DNA of 64,000 nt from Anaerobaca sp035448545 (GTDB lineage Bacteria > Planctomycetota > Phycisphaerae > Sedimentisphaerales > Anaerobacaceae). The translations under genes were made by a program, and so were the position numbers. Below the pieces are notes generated by a model. It had not been told where the DNA came from and did not search any database. It saw only the letters and a program-made list of their open reading frames with translations. The stretch covers positions 51,140 through 115,139 of the forward strand of contig DAOTJE010000015.1 of NCBI GenBank assembly GCA_035448545.1. The letters are read 5' to 3'. Below, one piece after another: positions 35,133-44,021 of this stretch (its first letter is position 1; the number at the start of each line of letters is the position of its first letter).

Positions 35133-35534
35133 ATGAGAGTCAGCAGATCGACAGGATACGCCCTTTTGGCCGTCGGTTATATCGCCAAGCACCAGGGAAA
35201 AGGGGTGGTGTTGTCCCAGGACGTTTCGAAAGAATACGACATTCCGCTGGAATACCTGCTCAAAATCCTGCAGCAACTGGTTCGCGCCAACGTGCTGCGC
35301 AGCAAGCGGGGTCCGCGCGGCGGTTTCTCGCTGGCCAAGCCCACGAGCAAGATCACAATGTTGGAGATTATCGAGGCGGTGGATGGCCCGCTGACGGGCG
35401 AACTGAATCTGGCCGAGCAGGCCGGCAAGGACAAATACGGCGTCAAGGCCGAACAGGCCTACAACAAGGCCATTTCCCAGGCGAGGAGCGTATTCCAAAA
35501 GGCCAAGCTCTCGACCCTGCTCACAGCGAAGTAA
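35133..35534 (+). CDS. Rrf2-family regulator lacking iron-sulfur cysteines
   Basis: A 133-residue winged-helix regulator of the Rrf2/IscR/NsrR family. It begins MRVSRSTGYALLAVGYIAKH and has the recognition region VSKEYDIPLEYLLKILQQLVRANVLRSKRGPRGGFSLAKP, followed by the family's ITMLEIIEAVDGPL. IscR and NsrR carry three Cys after this point to hold a cluster. This protein has no Cys at all, so it cannot sense through such a cluster. The ATG has an AAGGAG site; upstream open frame is excluded. The direct target is unknown; the MazG-like gene follows by 87 bases. Confidence 0.88.
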   Translation: MRVSRSTGYALLAVGYIAKHQGKGVVLSQDVSKEYDIPLEYLLKILQQLVRANVLRSKRGPRGGFSLAKPTSKITMLEIIEAVDGPLTGELNLAEQAGKDKYGVKAEQAYNKAISQARSVFQKAKLSTLLTAK

Positions 35535-35621
35535 GCGCCTTGGCCGCCGGATTTGCCGTGGGCGGCGCCTTCATCGTGGTACGTGTCGGACATTTCGAAA
35601 CGGCTGGGTTGTGCGCGCAGC

Positions 35622-35894
35622 ATGGAGATTCGGGAATTCCAGGAACTGATTGCCCGTAAATACAAAGAGCGGGACATGGAACGCGGTGTCTCCCGCACGT
35701 TTCTCTGGTTCATCGAGGAAGTCGGAGAGCTGGCGACGGCACTGGCTTCAGGGGACCCGGAGAACCGGGCGGAGGAGTTTGCCGACGTGTTTGCCTGGCT
35801 GTGCACGCTGGCGAACATAACGGACATCGACCTGGAGGACGCCTGCCGCAAGTACACGGAGGGCCGCGTCAAGGACGGGTTCAAGCCCAAGTAG
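35622..35894 (+). CDS. MazG-like nucleotide pyrophosphohydrolase
   Basis: A 90-residue single MazG domain. The metal-binding helices read FLWFIEEVGELATAL (ExxE) and NRAEEFADVFAWLCTLANITDIDLEDA (ExxD), the hallmark of all-alpha NTP pyrophosphatases that hydrolyse NTPs or dNTPs to monophosphates. The length fits single-domain MazG or dCTPase-like proteins. Start taken at the ATG at 35622 (MEIREFQELIARKY), though its ribosome site is weak. Confidence 0.85.
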   Translation: MEIREFQELIARKYKERDMERGVSRTFLWFIEEVGELATALASGDPENRAEEFADVFAWLCTLANITDIDLEDACRKYTEGRVKDGFKPK

Positions 35895-36000
35895 ATATGC
35901 ACAGGTCGCTCCTTCTGCAGGCCGGCAAGGGGATTGCCCCGCCACGTCAAACGCAGGATCGGCGCGGTCGGAGGCGGCATCGTGGGCTGTCGCGCGAATC

Positions 36001-36099
36001 TTACGTCTTCTTCTTGAAGGTCCGGCTCAGACAGAAAACGACCAGCGCCAGGATGGCGCCCCAACTGAGCACGAGAAAGACCCATCCCGACAGACTCAT
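36001..36099 (-). CDS. MetS-like small subunit of an NSS transporter
   Basis: A 32-residue membrane peptide, MSLSGWVFLVLSWGAILALV followed by VFCLSRTFKKKT: one transmembrane helix and a basic tail. Its ATG overlaps the stop of the transporter gene upstream (ATGA). This is the organisation and sequence style of MetS-family small subunits that pair with MetP-type sodium symporters, for example for methionine and alanine uptake in Corynebacterium. Shorter than the usual gene-calling cutoff, but the overlap, helix and Trp-Gly-x-Ile motif support it. Confidence 0.75.
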   Translation of the reverse strand: MSLSGWVFLVLSWGAILALVVFCLSRTFKKKT

Positions 36100-37667
36100 C
36101 GCGCCGTCTCCCCGTTCTGACGTTTCCTCCAAGCCAGCCAGACCAGAAACGCCAGCGCCGCAAACAGATCGATCAGCAGGACCCGCGTACCAATCACATA
36201 CGGCACATTCTCCGCCGGCGTCTTCTCCAGCAGCAGTGTCGGCCAACCCTCCTGGACGAACCAGAATCCGAGGATCAGCACCAGGAACAGCGGAGTGATG
36301 TACTTGATGATGAACCGATAGACCTGAGGGATGCGAATATCCGAGCCGCTGTGCAGTTCGCTCCATGCCTTGTCCATCCCGAAGACCCAGGCAAACAGAA
36401 CGACCTCGATCATCGCAAAGAGCACCACGCAGAATGTCCCGCCCCAGAAATCCATCTCGTCGAGGGCGCCCCGGCCATTGAAAAAGATGACCACCTGACA
36501 GAGATTGAAGGTCACAATGGCGAACAGGATGCTGGCCGTTTTGCGATCGAGATTGAACTCGTCCTGGAGGAACACCACCGCCGGCAAGGCCAGAGAGATG
36601 GAGCTGGTGACCCCGGCGATGAACAACAGGAAGAACCAGGCGAAGGCGAAGAACTGGCCGAAGGCCACCTTCTGGAGCACCAGCGGCATCGTGACGAACC
36701 CCAGATTGAAGGCGCCTCCCTCCGCGATCTCCCGGGTCCCCGACGGTCCGAAAAAGGCAAAGGCGGCGGGAATGACGATGCTGCCACCGAGGATGACCTC
36801 TGCAAACTCGTTGGCCGTCGAGGCCGTCAACCCGGAGAGGGCCACATCATCCTGCTTGCGCAGGTAGCTGGCATACGTCAGAATCACACCAAATCCGACG
36901 CTCAACGAGAAGAAGATCTGGCCGGCGGCGTACAGCCAGACCTTGGCTTCTTTCAGCTTGGCCCATTGCGGATTCCAGAGGAACCCGAACCCATTGTTGA
37001 CGTTCCACTCCGGCTGTGCCGCATCCGGCGCCCCGAGCGTCAACACGCGAATCATGATCACGATCGCAAAGACGAACAGCACCAGCAACCCGAATTTACA
37101 GACTCGCTCGATGCCGGCCCGCAACCCGACCACGACGACGAGCATGTTGGTTACGAAGGTGATCAGGAAGAACAGATACGCCGTGCCGATACCGGAAAAA
37201 TACTCGTTGTGCACCAGCCCCTGATAGCCCTTCAGAAAAGCGGCCATGCTCGGCTGGTCCGTGCAGGAGGCATACCGGCCCGTCAGGGCGAACACGCTGT
37301 AGCCCAGCAGCCAGGACTCGATGTACGTATAATAGACGAAGATGATCGTCGGGCCGAAGATGCCGATGACACCGAAGTACTTGATGAACCGGTTCTTCTG
37401 CCAGACCGTTTCGAAGATGCCCGGAGCGGTGCTGCGTTCGAACCCGCCGCCGAACCGTCCGATGGTCCACTCGATCCACATCAGCGGCAGCCCCAGCAGC
37501 AGAAATGAGATGAAGTAGGGAATCATGAACGCCCCGCCGCCGTTCTTGGCCGCCTGGACGGGAAAGCGAAGGAAATTGCCCAAGCCGACGGCACTGCCGG
37601 CAACAGCGAGAATGACTCCCAGCTTACTGCCCCAGGCCTCTCTCGGTTCCTTGCGTGGTTCTGCCAT
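36096..37667 (-). CDS. Sodium-dependent transporter (NSS/SNF family, MetP-like)
   Basis: A 523-residue polytopic protein of about 12 helices. The family's first-helix motif is exact: WGSKLGVILAVAGSAVGLGNFLRFP with the following NGGGAFMIPYF. It imports a solute, often an amino acid, with sodium. The start MAEPRKEPREAWGSK is taken at 37667; an ATG 8 codons upstream is possible. A short MetS-like subunit gene overlaps its stop. The closeness to MetP is inferred from the small partner; the substrate is not determined. Confidence 0.92.
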   Translation of the reverse strand: MAEPRKEPREAWGSKLGVILAVAGSAVGLGNFLRFPVQAAKNGGGAFMIPYFISFLLLGLPLMWIEWTIGRFGGGFERSTAPGIFETVWQKNRFIKYFGVIGIFGPTIIFVYYTYIESWLLGYSVFALTGRYASCTDQPSMAAFLKGYQGLVHNEYFSGIGTAYLFFLITFVTNMLVVVVGLRAGIERVCKFGLLVLFVFAIVIMIRVLTLGAPDAAQPEWNVNNGFGFLWNPQWAKLKEAKVWLYAAGQIFFSLSVGFGVILTYASYLRKQDDVALSGLTASTANEFAEVILGGSIVIPAAFAFFGPSGTREIAEGGAFNLGFVTMPLVLQKVAFGQFFAFAWFFLLFIAGVTSSISLALPAVVFLQDEFNLDRKTASILFAIVTFNLCQVVIFFNGRGALDEMDFWGGTFCVVLFAMIEVVLFAWVFGMDKAWSELHSGSDIRIPQVYRFIIKYITPLFLVLILGFWFVQEGWPTLLLEKTPAENVPYVIGTRVLLIDLFAALAFLVWLAWRKRQNGETAR

Positions 37668-37712
37668 AGGCACTGCCTGTCGCTCACGCACGTGGCTGCA
37701 TACCCGATGCGT

Positions 37713-38555
37713 CTATTCTTCCGGACGCTCCTGGCCGGCGGGCTGGGCCCGCCGCTCCTGACGCTTGATCTGGCTGTGCTCGATGCCGAGCAGCTCCAGC
37801 GAATCCCGCTCGATCACGTTGCGGATGCTGCCCCGAGGGACGGTGGGCAGTTTTGTATCGGACAGGAGCATGTTAAAGCCCAGGAGTGTCTCGATGCACG
37901 CGCCGGCACTGCTCAGCGGAAAGCCGCTGCCGAACAGCAGCTTGTCCATCACGCCCCGCTCATGGGCGGCCACGACGATGTTGTAGGTCTGCCAGACCTT
38001 GCTGGGCCGGATGGTCAGGTCGGCGAACACACAATCGTGTTTCCCCACCATCGCCAGCGTCTGTTCGACGAATGGCACTCCCATGTTCCCGAGGATGATC
38101 TTCAGGTCGGGAAACGTCCGGGCCACCTCGTCGAGCAGATAGGGCTGGGTGTACTCGAGAATAGCCGAGGCTTTGAGGGAGTGGCTGCCGTTATGGAAGA
38201 AGATAGGCTTGCCCGCCTCACGGACGGCCTCGTAGAACCGCATGGCCCGGCTGTGGGTGGGGTGAAAGCCGGACATGGAGCAATACAGAACGAACCCTTT
38301 CAGGCCCAGCGTTTCGGTCAGCACGATCAGACTCTTGTCATCGATCCGGTCCTCGGTGGGATCCACGACGGCAAATCCGATCATCCGGTCGCCGTGTCGG
38401 CCGACGTATTCGGCTACGGTCCGGTTGACCCGGTCACGCGATCCATCGAGCGTCGCCAGGACGACGCAGGCATCGACCGTCTCGGCGGCGGCGAGGTGCT
38501 CCGCAATATCGGCCTCGTCCAGGGACCGAATGTGCGTATGACAATCAACGATCAT
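37713..38555 (-). CDS. Amidohydrolase-2 family protein with incomplete metal site
   Basis: A 280-residue TIM-barrel protein. The start MIVDCHTHI (38555) is the family start; upstream codons are excluded. The first metal motif HTH (6-8) and His121 (FFHNG) are kept. The family's next ligand, in I-x-x-H-M/L-G-G, reads IILGNMG (Asn157), and the final Asp in GSD-x-P reads FGSGFP (Gly211). With these two ligands lost, normal metal-dependent hydrolysis or decarboxylation is doubtful. It lies 45 bases after the transporter start on the same strand and may be transcribed ahead of it. Confidence 0.8.
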   Translation of the reverse strand: MIVDCHTHIRSLDEADIAEHLAAAETVDACVVLATLDGSRDRVNRTVAEYVGRHGDRMIGFAVVDPTEDRIDDKSLIVLTETLGLKGFVLYCSMSGFHPTHSRAMRFYEAVREAGKPIFFHNGSHSLKASAILEYTQPYLLDEVARTFPDLKIILGNMGVPFVEQTLAMVGKHDCVFADLTIRPSKVWQTYNIVVAAHERGVMDKLLFGSGFPLSSAGACIETLLGFNMLLSDTKLPTVPRGSIRNVIERDSLELLGIEHSQIKRQERRAQPAGQERPEE

Positions 38556-38992
38556 GCAGCGTTTCCTCGAAAATCGCGGCCGGCGCCTGACCAACCGCTG
38601 TAAAGGCATTGCATCTTAAGTGTTACGGCAGTTGGGGTCAAGGACAAATCTCTGCACCCCCGCGTGTCGCAGCTCAGGCATGGTCTCGTGACGTCCGAAC
38701 CCCAAGAGCATGCGGCACTTGGGCACGAGCACACAAGTGGCGAAGACACAGCCCGTCGGCCGCCTGCGTCTTCGCCGGGTCCACGAGCCGGCTTCCGGGA
38801 GGGTATTCCCAAGACGTATAGCGAGGGCCGGGACACCACTGTGGACACCTGACAGAATTCGCGTCCTTTTTCGGCGGGGGCGTTCCATGGGGATCTGTCC
38901 CGTCGCGGCACAACAACGGGATGTCTTGACGGCTCGCAACTCCCGCTATAGCATGTGTCCCGCTGAGGCTGTCGACGCCGCAGGCAAAAGTC
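38556..38992. other. Gene-free region with possible plus-strand promoter
   Basis: No gene that I can support. A plus-strand TTGACG (38926-38931) and TATAGC (38947-38952) with a short 15-base spacer could start the transcript of the zinc-ribbon gene at 39143, leaving a folded leader of about 180 bases. Confidence 0.3.
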
Positions 38993-39138
38993 CGGACCTC
39001 CGGTGAGGAGGCGAAGTCAGCAGGTCCGAACGTTGTGAGTCGAATATTGGGCCGCCTCGGGCGTCTGTACCGATAGAAGAGACAGGCGGCCCGGTAGCAC
39101 AGGGGCCTGCTCTGAGGCATCAAAGGGCTCCGGAGGCC
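38993..39138 (+). promoter_or_regulatory. Folded leader of the zinc-ribbon gene
   Basis: Three pairings follow each other on the plus strand. CGGACCT (38993-38999) pairs with AGGTCCG (39022-39028) around a small CCTC/GAGG hairpin. GGGCCGCCT (39049-39057) pairs with AGGCGGCCC (39084-39092) and encloses GTCT/AGAC (39063-39066, 39080-39083). GGCCT (39104-39108) can pair with AGGCC (39134-39138), which overlaps the ribosome site GGAGG (39132-39136). This suggests an RNA element that could hide the ribosome site. No known riboswitch class was recognised. Confidence 0.4.
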
Positions 39139-39142
39139 ACAA

Positions 39143-39547
39143 ATGGACTGTCCGTCGTGCGGAAACGCGATGATCACGCTGGAACTGGCGGATGTCGAGA
39201 TCGACTACTGCGTCGATTGCGGCGGCATCTGGCTCGACGCCGGTGAGTTGGAGTTGCTCCTGGACGACCCGCGAAAGGCGGCCGCGCTGCTGGCCTCGTT
39301 CCAGGAGGAGCCCTCCGCCACTGAGCGTGTCCGCAAATGTCCCATCTGTGACAAGAGGATGGCCAAGGTCGTTGTGGGTCGTTCCAAACCCGCCCTCCTG
39401 ATCGACAAGTGCCGCCGGGGTGACGGGCTCTGGTTCGACAGCGGCGAACTGAAGGACGTTCTCGATCGAGGACAGATCGACGAGGACAGCCGCGTCCAGA
39501 AGCTGCTCGCAGATATGTTCGCTCACGACGAATCGAAGCAGAAGTAG
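39143..39547 (+). CDS. Double zinc-ribbon protein (zf-TFIIB type)
   Basis: A 134-residue protein with two copies of the zf-TFIIB-like ribbon: CPSCGNAM...DYCVDCGGIWLDAGELE (4-40) and CPICDKRM...DKCRRGDGLWFDSGELK (about 66-103). In the second copy the last Cys of the C-x-x-C pair is replaced (CRRGDG), so that ribbon has three Cys. Function of the family is unknown. An AGG-rich ribosome site precedes the ATG. The sialidase gene follows 11 bases later, probably in one transcript. Confidence 0.8.
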   Translation: MDCPSCGNAMITLELADVEIDYCVDCGGIWLDAGELELLLDDPRKAAALLASFQEEPSATERVRKCPICDKRMAKVVVGRSKPALLIDKCRRGDGLWFDSGELKDVLDRGQIDEDSRVQKLLADMFAHDESKQK

Positions 39548-39558
39548 GTGGCGCGACA

Positions 39559-41790
39559 ATGGCGAACGTAATCTTCCGCATCACTGTGGCCTTGGCCCTC
39601 CTGCTGCTGCCGGCTGCCGGGAAGGGCGCGGCACCAGCCCTGCCGAAGAGTTATTCCATCCCGGTGGTGGATCTGTCGGGCGAAACGCAGCGTCAGACGG
39701 TGGTCGATCGCGAGGCCGGCCAGTATCTGGGACATCCCACCACGGTGCTGCTCGAGGACAATCGCACGATCCTGGCTGTTTACCCCAAGGGCCACGGTCG
39801 CGGCGCGATCGTGATGAAGCGCAGCGCCGATGCGGGCCTGACCTGGTCGGATCGCCTGCCGACGCCCGAAAACTGGGCGACGTCGCAGGAGACCCCTACG
39901 ATACACCGTGTCGTCGATCACGAAGGCCGCAAGAGGCTGATTCTGTTCTCCGGTCTCTACCCGATCCGGATGGCCGTTTCTGAGAACGACGGCCACAACT
40001 GGACCGCCCTGGAGCCGATCGGTGACTTCGGCGGGATCGTGGCGATGGCTTCCGTCGAGCGTCTGGCGAACGGCGACTACATGGCCCTGTTCCACGACGA
40101 CGGCCGATTCCTTCGGAACGAGGGCAAGGTGACGCGGTTCCGCGTTTATAAGACCCTCTCGCAGGACGGCGGGCTGACGTGGGGTCAACCAACCGTCATC
40201 GCCGAGCATCCGGAGGCTCACCTGTGCGAGCCGGGCCTGATCCGCTCGCCGGATGGACGGCAGATCGCCGTCCTGCTGCGGGAGAACAGCCGCAAGTTCA
40301 ATTCCTTTGTGATCTTTTCCGACGACGAAGGTCAAACATGGAGCGAGCCGCGCGAGCTTCCGGCCGCACTGACCGGGGACCGTCATGTGGGCAAGTATGC
40401 CCCCGACGGGCGCCTTTTCGTCACGTTCCGAGACACCACGCACATCAGCCCCACCAAAGGCGACTGGGTCGGTTGGGTGGGTACATACGACGACATCGTC
40501 GAAGGCCGTGAAGGTCAGTACCGCGTCCGCCTGATGGACAACACCAAAGGGGCCGACTGCGCCTATCCGGGCCTCGAGTTGCTCCCCGACGACGGTACGT
40601 TCATCACCACCACCTATGGCCACTGGACCCGGGATGAGCAGCCCTACATCGTCAGCGTCCGCCTGAAGCTCTCGGAGTTGGATCAGCGAGCAGCGGAACG
40701 CAAAGTCGCCTTGACCGATCTTTATGTCGCTGGCAACGACGGATATCACACGTATCGAATCCCCTCCCTGCTCGTGACCGGGAAAGGAACGCTTCTGGCG
40801 TTCTGTGAGGGACGAAAAAGCGGTCGGGGCGATTCGGGCAACATCGACCTGCTCGTCAGACGGTCGGAGGATGGCGGCAGGACTTGGGGCCCCCAACGGG
40901 TCGTCTGGGACGATGCGGACAACACCTGCGGCAATCCATGTCCAGTCGTGGACCAACAGACGGGCACGATCTGGCTGACCATGACTTGGAACCACGGGCA
41001 GGACACAGAGAGTCAGATCATGCAGAACACAGGTCGGGACACACGGCGTGTGTTCGTGACGTACAGCGAAGACGACGGCCGGACATGGTCGGCGCCGCGC
41101 CAGATCACCGAAACCACCAAACGACCGGAGTGGCGCTGGTACGCCACCGGCCCGGGCGTCGGGATTCAACTGGAGCGAGGCCCCTGGCGGGGTCGGCTGC
41201 TGATTCCCTGCGACCACAGCGTCGTCTGCCCCGAGGACCCCACCGGCTATAACTCGCACGTGATCTTCAGCGACGACCACGGTCGGACCTGGCAGCTCGG
41301 CGGCGCGATCCGGCCGGCGGTCAATGAGTGCCAGGTGGTGGAATTGGCTGATGGGACGCTCCTGATGAACATGCGGAACTACGACCGGTCCGTGACGACA
41401 CGGGCTGTCGCGACCAGCCGGGACGGCGGAATGACCTGGTCGCAGGTCCGACACGATCCGGCCCTCGTCGAGCCGATCTGTCAGGCAAGCCTTGTGCGAT
41501 ACGATGGACCACAAGAACAGGACCGCGACTGCCTGCTGTTCTCCAACCCCGCGCACGGTGAGAGTGGCGTACGCCGGGACATGACCGTCCGCCTCAGTCG
41601 CGACGGGGGCAGGACTTGGCCCGTCGAACGGCTTGTCTGGCCCGGACCGGCCGCTTATTCGTCCCTGGCAGTCCTCCCCGACGGCGCGATCGCGTGTCTG
41701 TTTGAAGGTGGCCAAGCCAGTCCATACGAACGGATCATCCTGGCGCGATTCGACCGCCGCTGGCTCACCGGCGAGTTGCCCGGTCCCTGA
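39559..41790 (+). CDS. Secreted tandem sialidase (GH33-like) protein
   Basis: A 743-residue exported protein (signal peptide 1-24) made of two six-bladed propeller halves. The N-half (about 30-375) has four Asp boxes (SADAGLTW, SENDGHNW, SQDGGLTW, SDDEGQTW). The C-half (about 385-740) starts with YHTYRIPSLL, the Arg-bearing YRIP motif of true sialidases, and has five Asp boxes (SEDGGRTW, SEDDGRTW, SDDHGRTW, SRDGGMTW, SRDGGRTW). The N-half has no YRIP motif and may be a BNR-repeat binding or divergent enzyme domain. Likely removes sialic acid or a related sugar from external glycans; esterases for acetylated forms are encoded near 10 kb. Confidence 0.85.
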   Translation: MANVIFRITVALALLLLPAAGKGAAPALPKSYSIPVVDLSGETQRQTVVDREAGQYLGHPTTVLLEDNRTILAVYPKGHGRGAIVMKRSADAGLTWSDRLPTPENWATSQETPTIHRVVDHEGRKRLILFSGLYPIRMAVSENDGHNWTALEPIGDFGGIVAMASVERLANGDYMALFHDDGRFLRNEGKVTRFRVYKTLSQDGGLTWGQPTVIAEHPEAHLCEPGLIRSPDGRQIAVLLRENSRKFNSFVIFSDDEGQTWSEPRELPAALTGDRHVGKYAPDGRLFVTFRDTTHISPTKGDWVGWVGTYDDIVEGREGQYRVRLMDNTKGADCAYPGLELLPDDGTFITTTYGHWTRDEQPYIVSVRLKLSELDQRAAERKVALTDLYVAGNDGYHTYRIPSLLVTGKGTLLAFCEGRKSGRGDSGNIDLLVRRSEDGGRTWGPQRVVWDDADNTCGNPCPVVDQQTGTIWLTMTWNHGQDTESQIMQNTGRDTRRVFVTYSEDDGRTWSAPRQITETTKRPEWRWYATGPGVGIQLERGPWRGRLLIPCDHSVVCPEDPTGYNSHVIFSDDHGRTWQLGGAIRPAVNECQVVELADGTLLMNMRNYDRSVTTRAVATSRDGGMTWSQVRHDPALVEPICQASLVRYDGPQEQDRDCLLFSNPAHGESGVRRDMTVRLSRDGGRTWPVERLVWPGPAAYSSLAVLPDGAIACLFEGGQASPYERIILARFDRRWLTGELPGP

Positions 41791-41852
41791 TACAGCGTGT
41801 TGGCATGACTTTCATGTTTTTGGCTGTAGTACGTTTTGGAAAGGATCCAGGA

Positions 41853-41939
41853 ATGAGTAGTTGGACGTTGATCCTCGTGGGCGTCGCGGCTGTACTGATT
41901 GTCGTGGCATTGATTCTGAAGAAGGGCAAATCGTCATAA
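41853..41939 (+). CDS. 28-residue single-helix membrane peptide
   Basis: A very short frame, MSSWTLILVGVAAVLIVVAL followed by ILKKGKSS: one transmembrane helix and a basic tail. It sits 39 bases before the LemA gene, with a purine-rich site (AAAGGATCCAGGA) before the ATG. Too short for any family assignment; its clean helix, basic end and position support a real small membrane protein. Confidence 0.5.
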   Translation: MSSWTLILVGVAAVLIVVALILKKGKSS

Positions 41940-41978
41940 CGCGAACGGAATCGTTCCGTCCAATTGAAGGGAGAACCG

Positions 41979-42548
41979 ATGTCAGGAGCACTGATCGTAC
42001 TGCTGGTCTTCGTCGGCCTGCTGGTTGTTTTGGCCCTGTTCGTGATCGGCATCTACAATGCCTTGGTCCGGCTGCGAAATCAGGTGGACAACGCCTGGTC
42101 GCAGATCGACGTACAGTTGAAGCGCCGGCACGACCTGATCCCGAACCTCGTCGAGACCGCCAAGGGCTACATGAAGCATGAACGTGAGACCTTCGAGGCC
42201 ATCACCCGGGCCCGCAGCCAGGCGATGGGCGCCAAGAGCGTCGCCGAGACCGCCAAGGCCGAGGGCCAGCTCGCCGATGCGCTGAGCAAGTTCATGCTCG
42301 TGGTCGAGAACTACCCCGAACTGAAGGCCAACCAGAATTTCCTGGCCCTTCAGGAAGAACTGACCGGCACGGAGAACAAGATCGCCTTCTCGCGCCAGAA
42401 CTACAATGACCAGGTCTTGTTCTACAACAACAAGATCCAGATGTTCCCGTCGAGCATCATCGCGGGAATGTGCAGCTTCACGAAGCGCGACTTCTTCCAG
42501 GTTGAGAGCACCGCGGAGCGCGCTGTCCCCAAGGTCAGTTTCTCGTAG
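41979..42548 (+). CDS. LemA family protein
   Basis: A 189-residue LemA protein: N-terminal transmembrane helix (about 2-27) then the helical domain with the family motifs YNALVRLRNQVDNAWSQIDVQLKRRHDLIPNLVE, QNFLALQEELTGTENKIAFSRQNYND and FPSSIIAG. Function is unknown, but it is commonly followed by an HtpX-like protease gene as here. The ATG at 41979 has a GGGAG ribosome site. Confidence 0.95.
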   Translation: MSGALIVLLVFVGLLVVLALFVIGIYNALVRLRNQVDNAWSQIDVQLKRRHDLIPNLVETAKGYMKHERETFEAITRARSQAMGAKSVAETAKAEGQLADALSKFMLVVENYPELKANQNFLALQEELTGTENKIAFSRQNYNDQVLFYNNKIQMFPSSIIAGMCSFTKRDFFQVESTAERAVPKVSFS

Positions 42549-42662
42549 TAGAACGGTCTCGTGCTCCTGGCGTGCCCGGCGCGTGGGCCGGATCGGGGGA
42601 CAAAGGAGGTGGTATGCCCAGAGGAAACCGCTCCGTGGGACAAACGGATGTAGGGATGGCGC

Positions 42663-43904
42663 ATGTGGGAACTGATTAGAGCGAACAAGAGACACTCGAT
42701 CCTCTTGATGGCCCTGATGGCTTTCGTCCTGTTGCTGGTCGGCGGCGTGATCGGATTGGCGGTATTCGGCCCTGACGGCGGATGGATCGGTCTGGGCGTC
42801 GCGACCGTGCTGTGGCTGGTGCTGGCTCTGATCAGTCTGTCCTCGGGCGACCAGATCCTGCTGGCGGCCAGTCGCGCTCGGCGAGTCGACCACGATGTTC
42901 ATCCGCAACTGTTCAACGTCGTCGAGGAGATGAAGATTGCGGCCGGTCTGCCGGCCATGCCGAAGGTTTACATCATCAACGATCCGGCCCCGAACGCCTT
43001 CGCCACCGGCCGCAGTCCTCAAACCGCATCCATCGCCGTCACGGCCGGCCTGCTCGCCCGGCTCAACCGCGACGAACTTCAGGGTGTGGTCGCGCACGAA
43101 ATGAGCCACATCCTCCACCGCGACATCCTCTACGTGACTCTTGCGGGCATCATGCTCGGCGGCATCGTGCTCCTGTCGCAGACCTTTCTGCGAGGGATGT
43201 TCTACAGCTCGATGGGGTCGAGGCGACGTTATTCGAGCGGCGGCCGCGGCCAGGGCCAGGCCCAGATCGTCCTGCTCCTGATCGCGGTCCTCGTCGCGAT
43301 CCTCGCCCCTATCATGGCCCAACTGCTCTACTTTGCCCTGTCGCGTCGGCGGGAGTACCTGGCGGACGCCGGCGCCGCGAGGCTGACGCGCTACCCCGAA
43401 GGGCTCGCCAGCGCCCTGGAGAAGATCGCCTCCGATCCGGCCCCGCAACTGGGCCCGGCCAATCAGGCAACCGCACCGATGTACATCGTCAATCCCTTCA
43501 AGAAGAAGGGCCAGATGAAGCTGTCCGATCTGACCAGCACCCACCCGCCGATCTCCGAACGCATCCGCATCCTGCGTAGCATGTCCCAGGGTGCTTCGTA
43601 TCGAGACTATGCCGAGGCCTTCACGAAGGTAACGCGTTCGAAGAACATCGTCCCGGCGACCGCTTTGAGGGACGAGGCGGTTGATCTGCGGCCGGGCCAG
43701 ACGCCGTCGCCCGGGGACGAGAAGGCCCCAAGACAAATCCACCAGATCGGTGATATCATGCGAAAGGTTAACGGCTTCGCCTTCCTGGCCTGTCCCTGCG
43801 GCCTCGGCCTCAAGGTCCCCCCCAACTTCCGGGGCGAGACGGTCCGCTGTCCCCGCTGCAACAGGAACCTCGACATAGCCGCCCAGCGGGTGGGGCGCCG
43901 GTAA
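42663..43904 (+). CDS. M48 HtpX-like membrane protease with C-terminal zinc ribbon
   Basis: A 413-residue membrane protease. Two N-terminal helices (about 13-34 and 38-56) precede the M48 core: AFATGRSPQTASIAVTAGLL, VVAHEMSHILHRD (HExxH) and RREYLADAGAA with the third ligand. Two more helices lie between them. After residue about 345 a tail unlike classical HtpX carries CPCGLGLKVPP...CPRCNRNL, a zinc ribbon. HtpX proteases degrade damaged membrane proteins. The LemA gene is 114 bases upstream. A GGGATG-like site precedes the ATG. Confidence 0.9.
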   Translation: MWELIRANKRHSILLMALMAFVLLLVGGVIGLAVFGPDGGWIGLGVATVLWLVLALISLSSGDQILLAASRARRVDHDVHPQLFNVVEEMKIAAGLPAMPKVYIINDPAPNAFATGRSPQTASIAVTAGLLARLNRDELQGVVAHEMSHILHRDILYVTLAGIMLGGIVLLSQTFLRGMFYSSMGSRRRYSSGGRGQGQAQIVLLLIAVLVAILAPIMAQLLYFALSRRREYLADAGAARLTRYPEGLASALEKIASDPAPQLGPANQATAPMYIVNPFKKKGQMKLSDLTSTHPPISERIRILRSMSQGASYRDYAEAFTKVTRSKNIVPATALRDEAVDLRPGQTPSPGDEKAPRQIHQIGDIMRKVNGFAFLACPCGLGLKVPPNFRGETVRCPRCNRNLDIAAQRVGRR

Positions 43905-44021
43905 AGGGCTTGGTGCTTTGGCCAAGACCGTGCTTGCAGAATCCCCCGTGAACCGATAGTCTGCCGGGGTCGAAACGGGGACAACGGAAGTGCCCCTGCA
44001 GAATGGGACCAGAGGAATCCT

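Noticed and set aside
38960..39030. Possible RNase P RNA start (AAAAGTCCGGAC resembles the conserved GGAAAGTCCGGGC)
   Set aside because: The downstream conserved regions of RNase P RNA are not present in the following sequence, and the distance to the next gene is too short for the molecule.
38552..39177. Minus-strand frames in the gap after the amidohydrolase gene
   Set aside because: No start with a ribosome site and no domain; they overlap the folded leader of the zinc-ribbon gene.
39523..41715. 730-codon minus-strand open frame
   Set aside because: Antisense shadow of the sialidase gene, which has nine Asp boxes in the plus frame.
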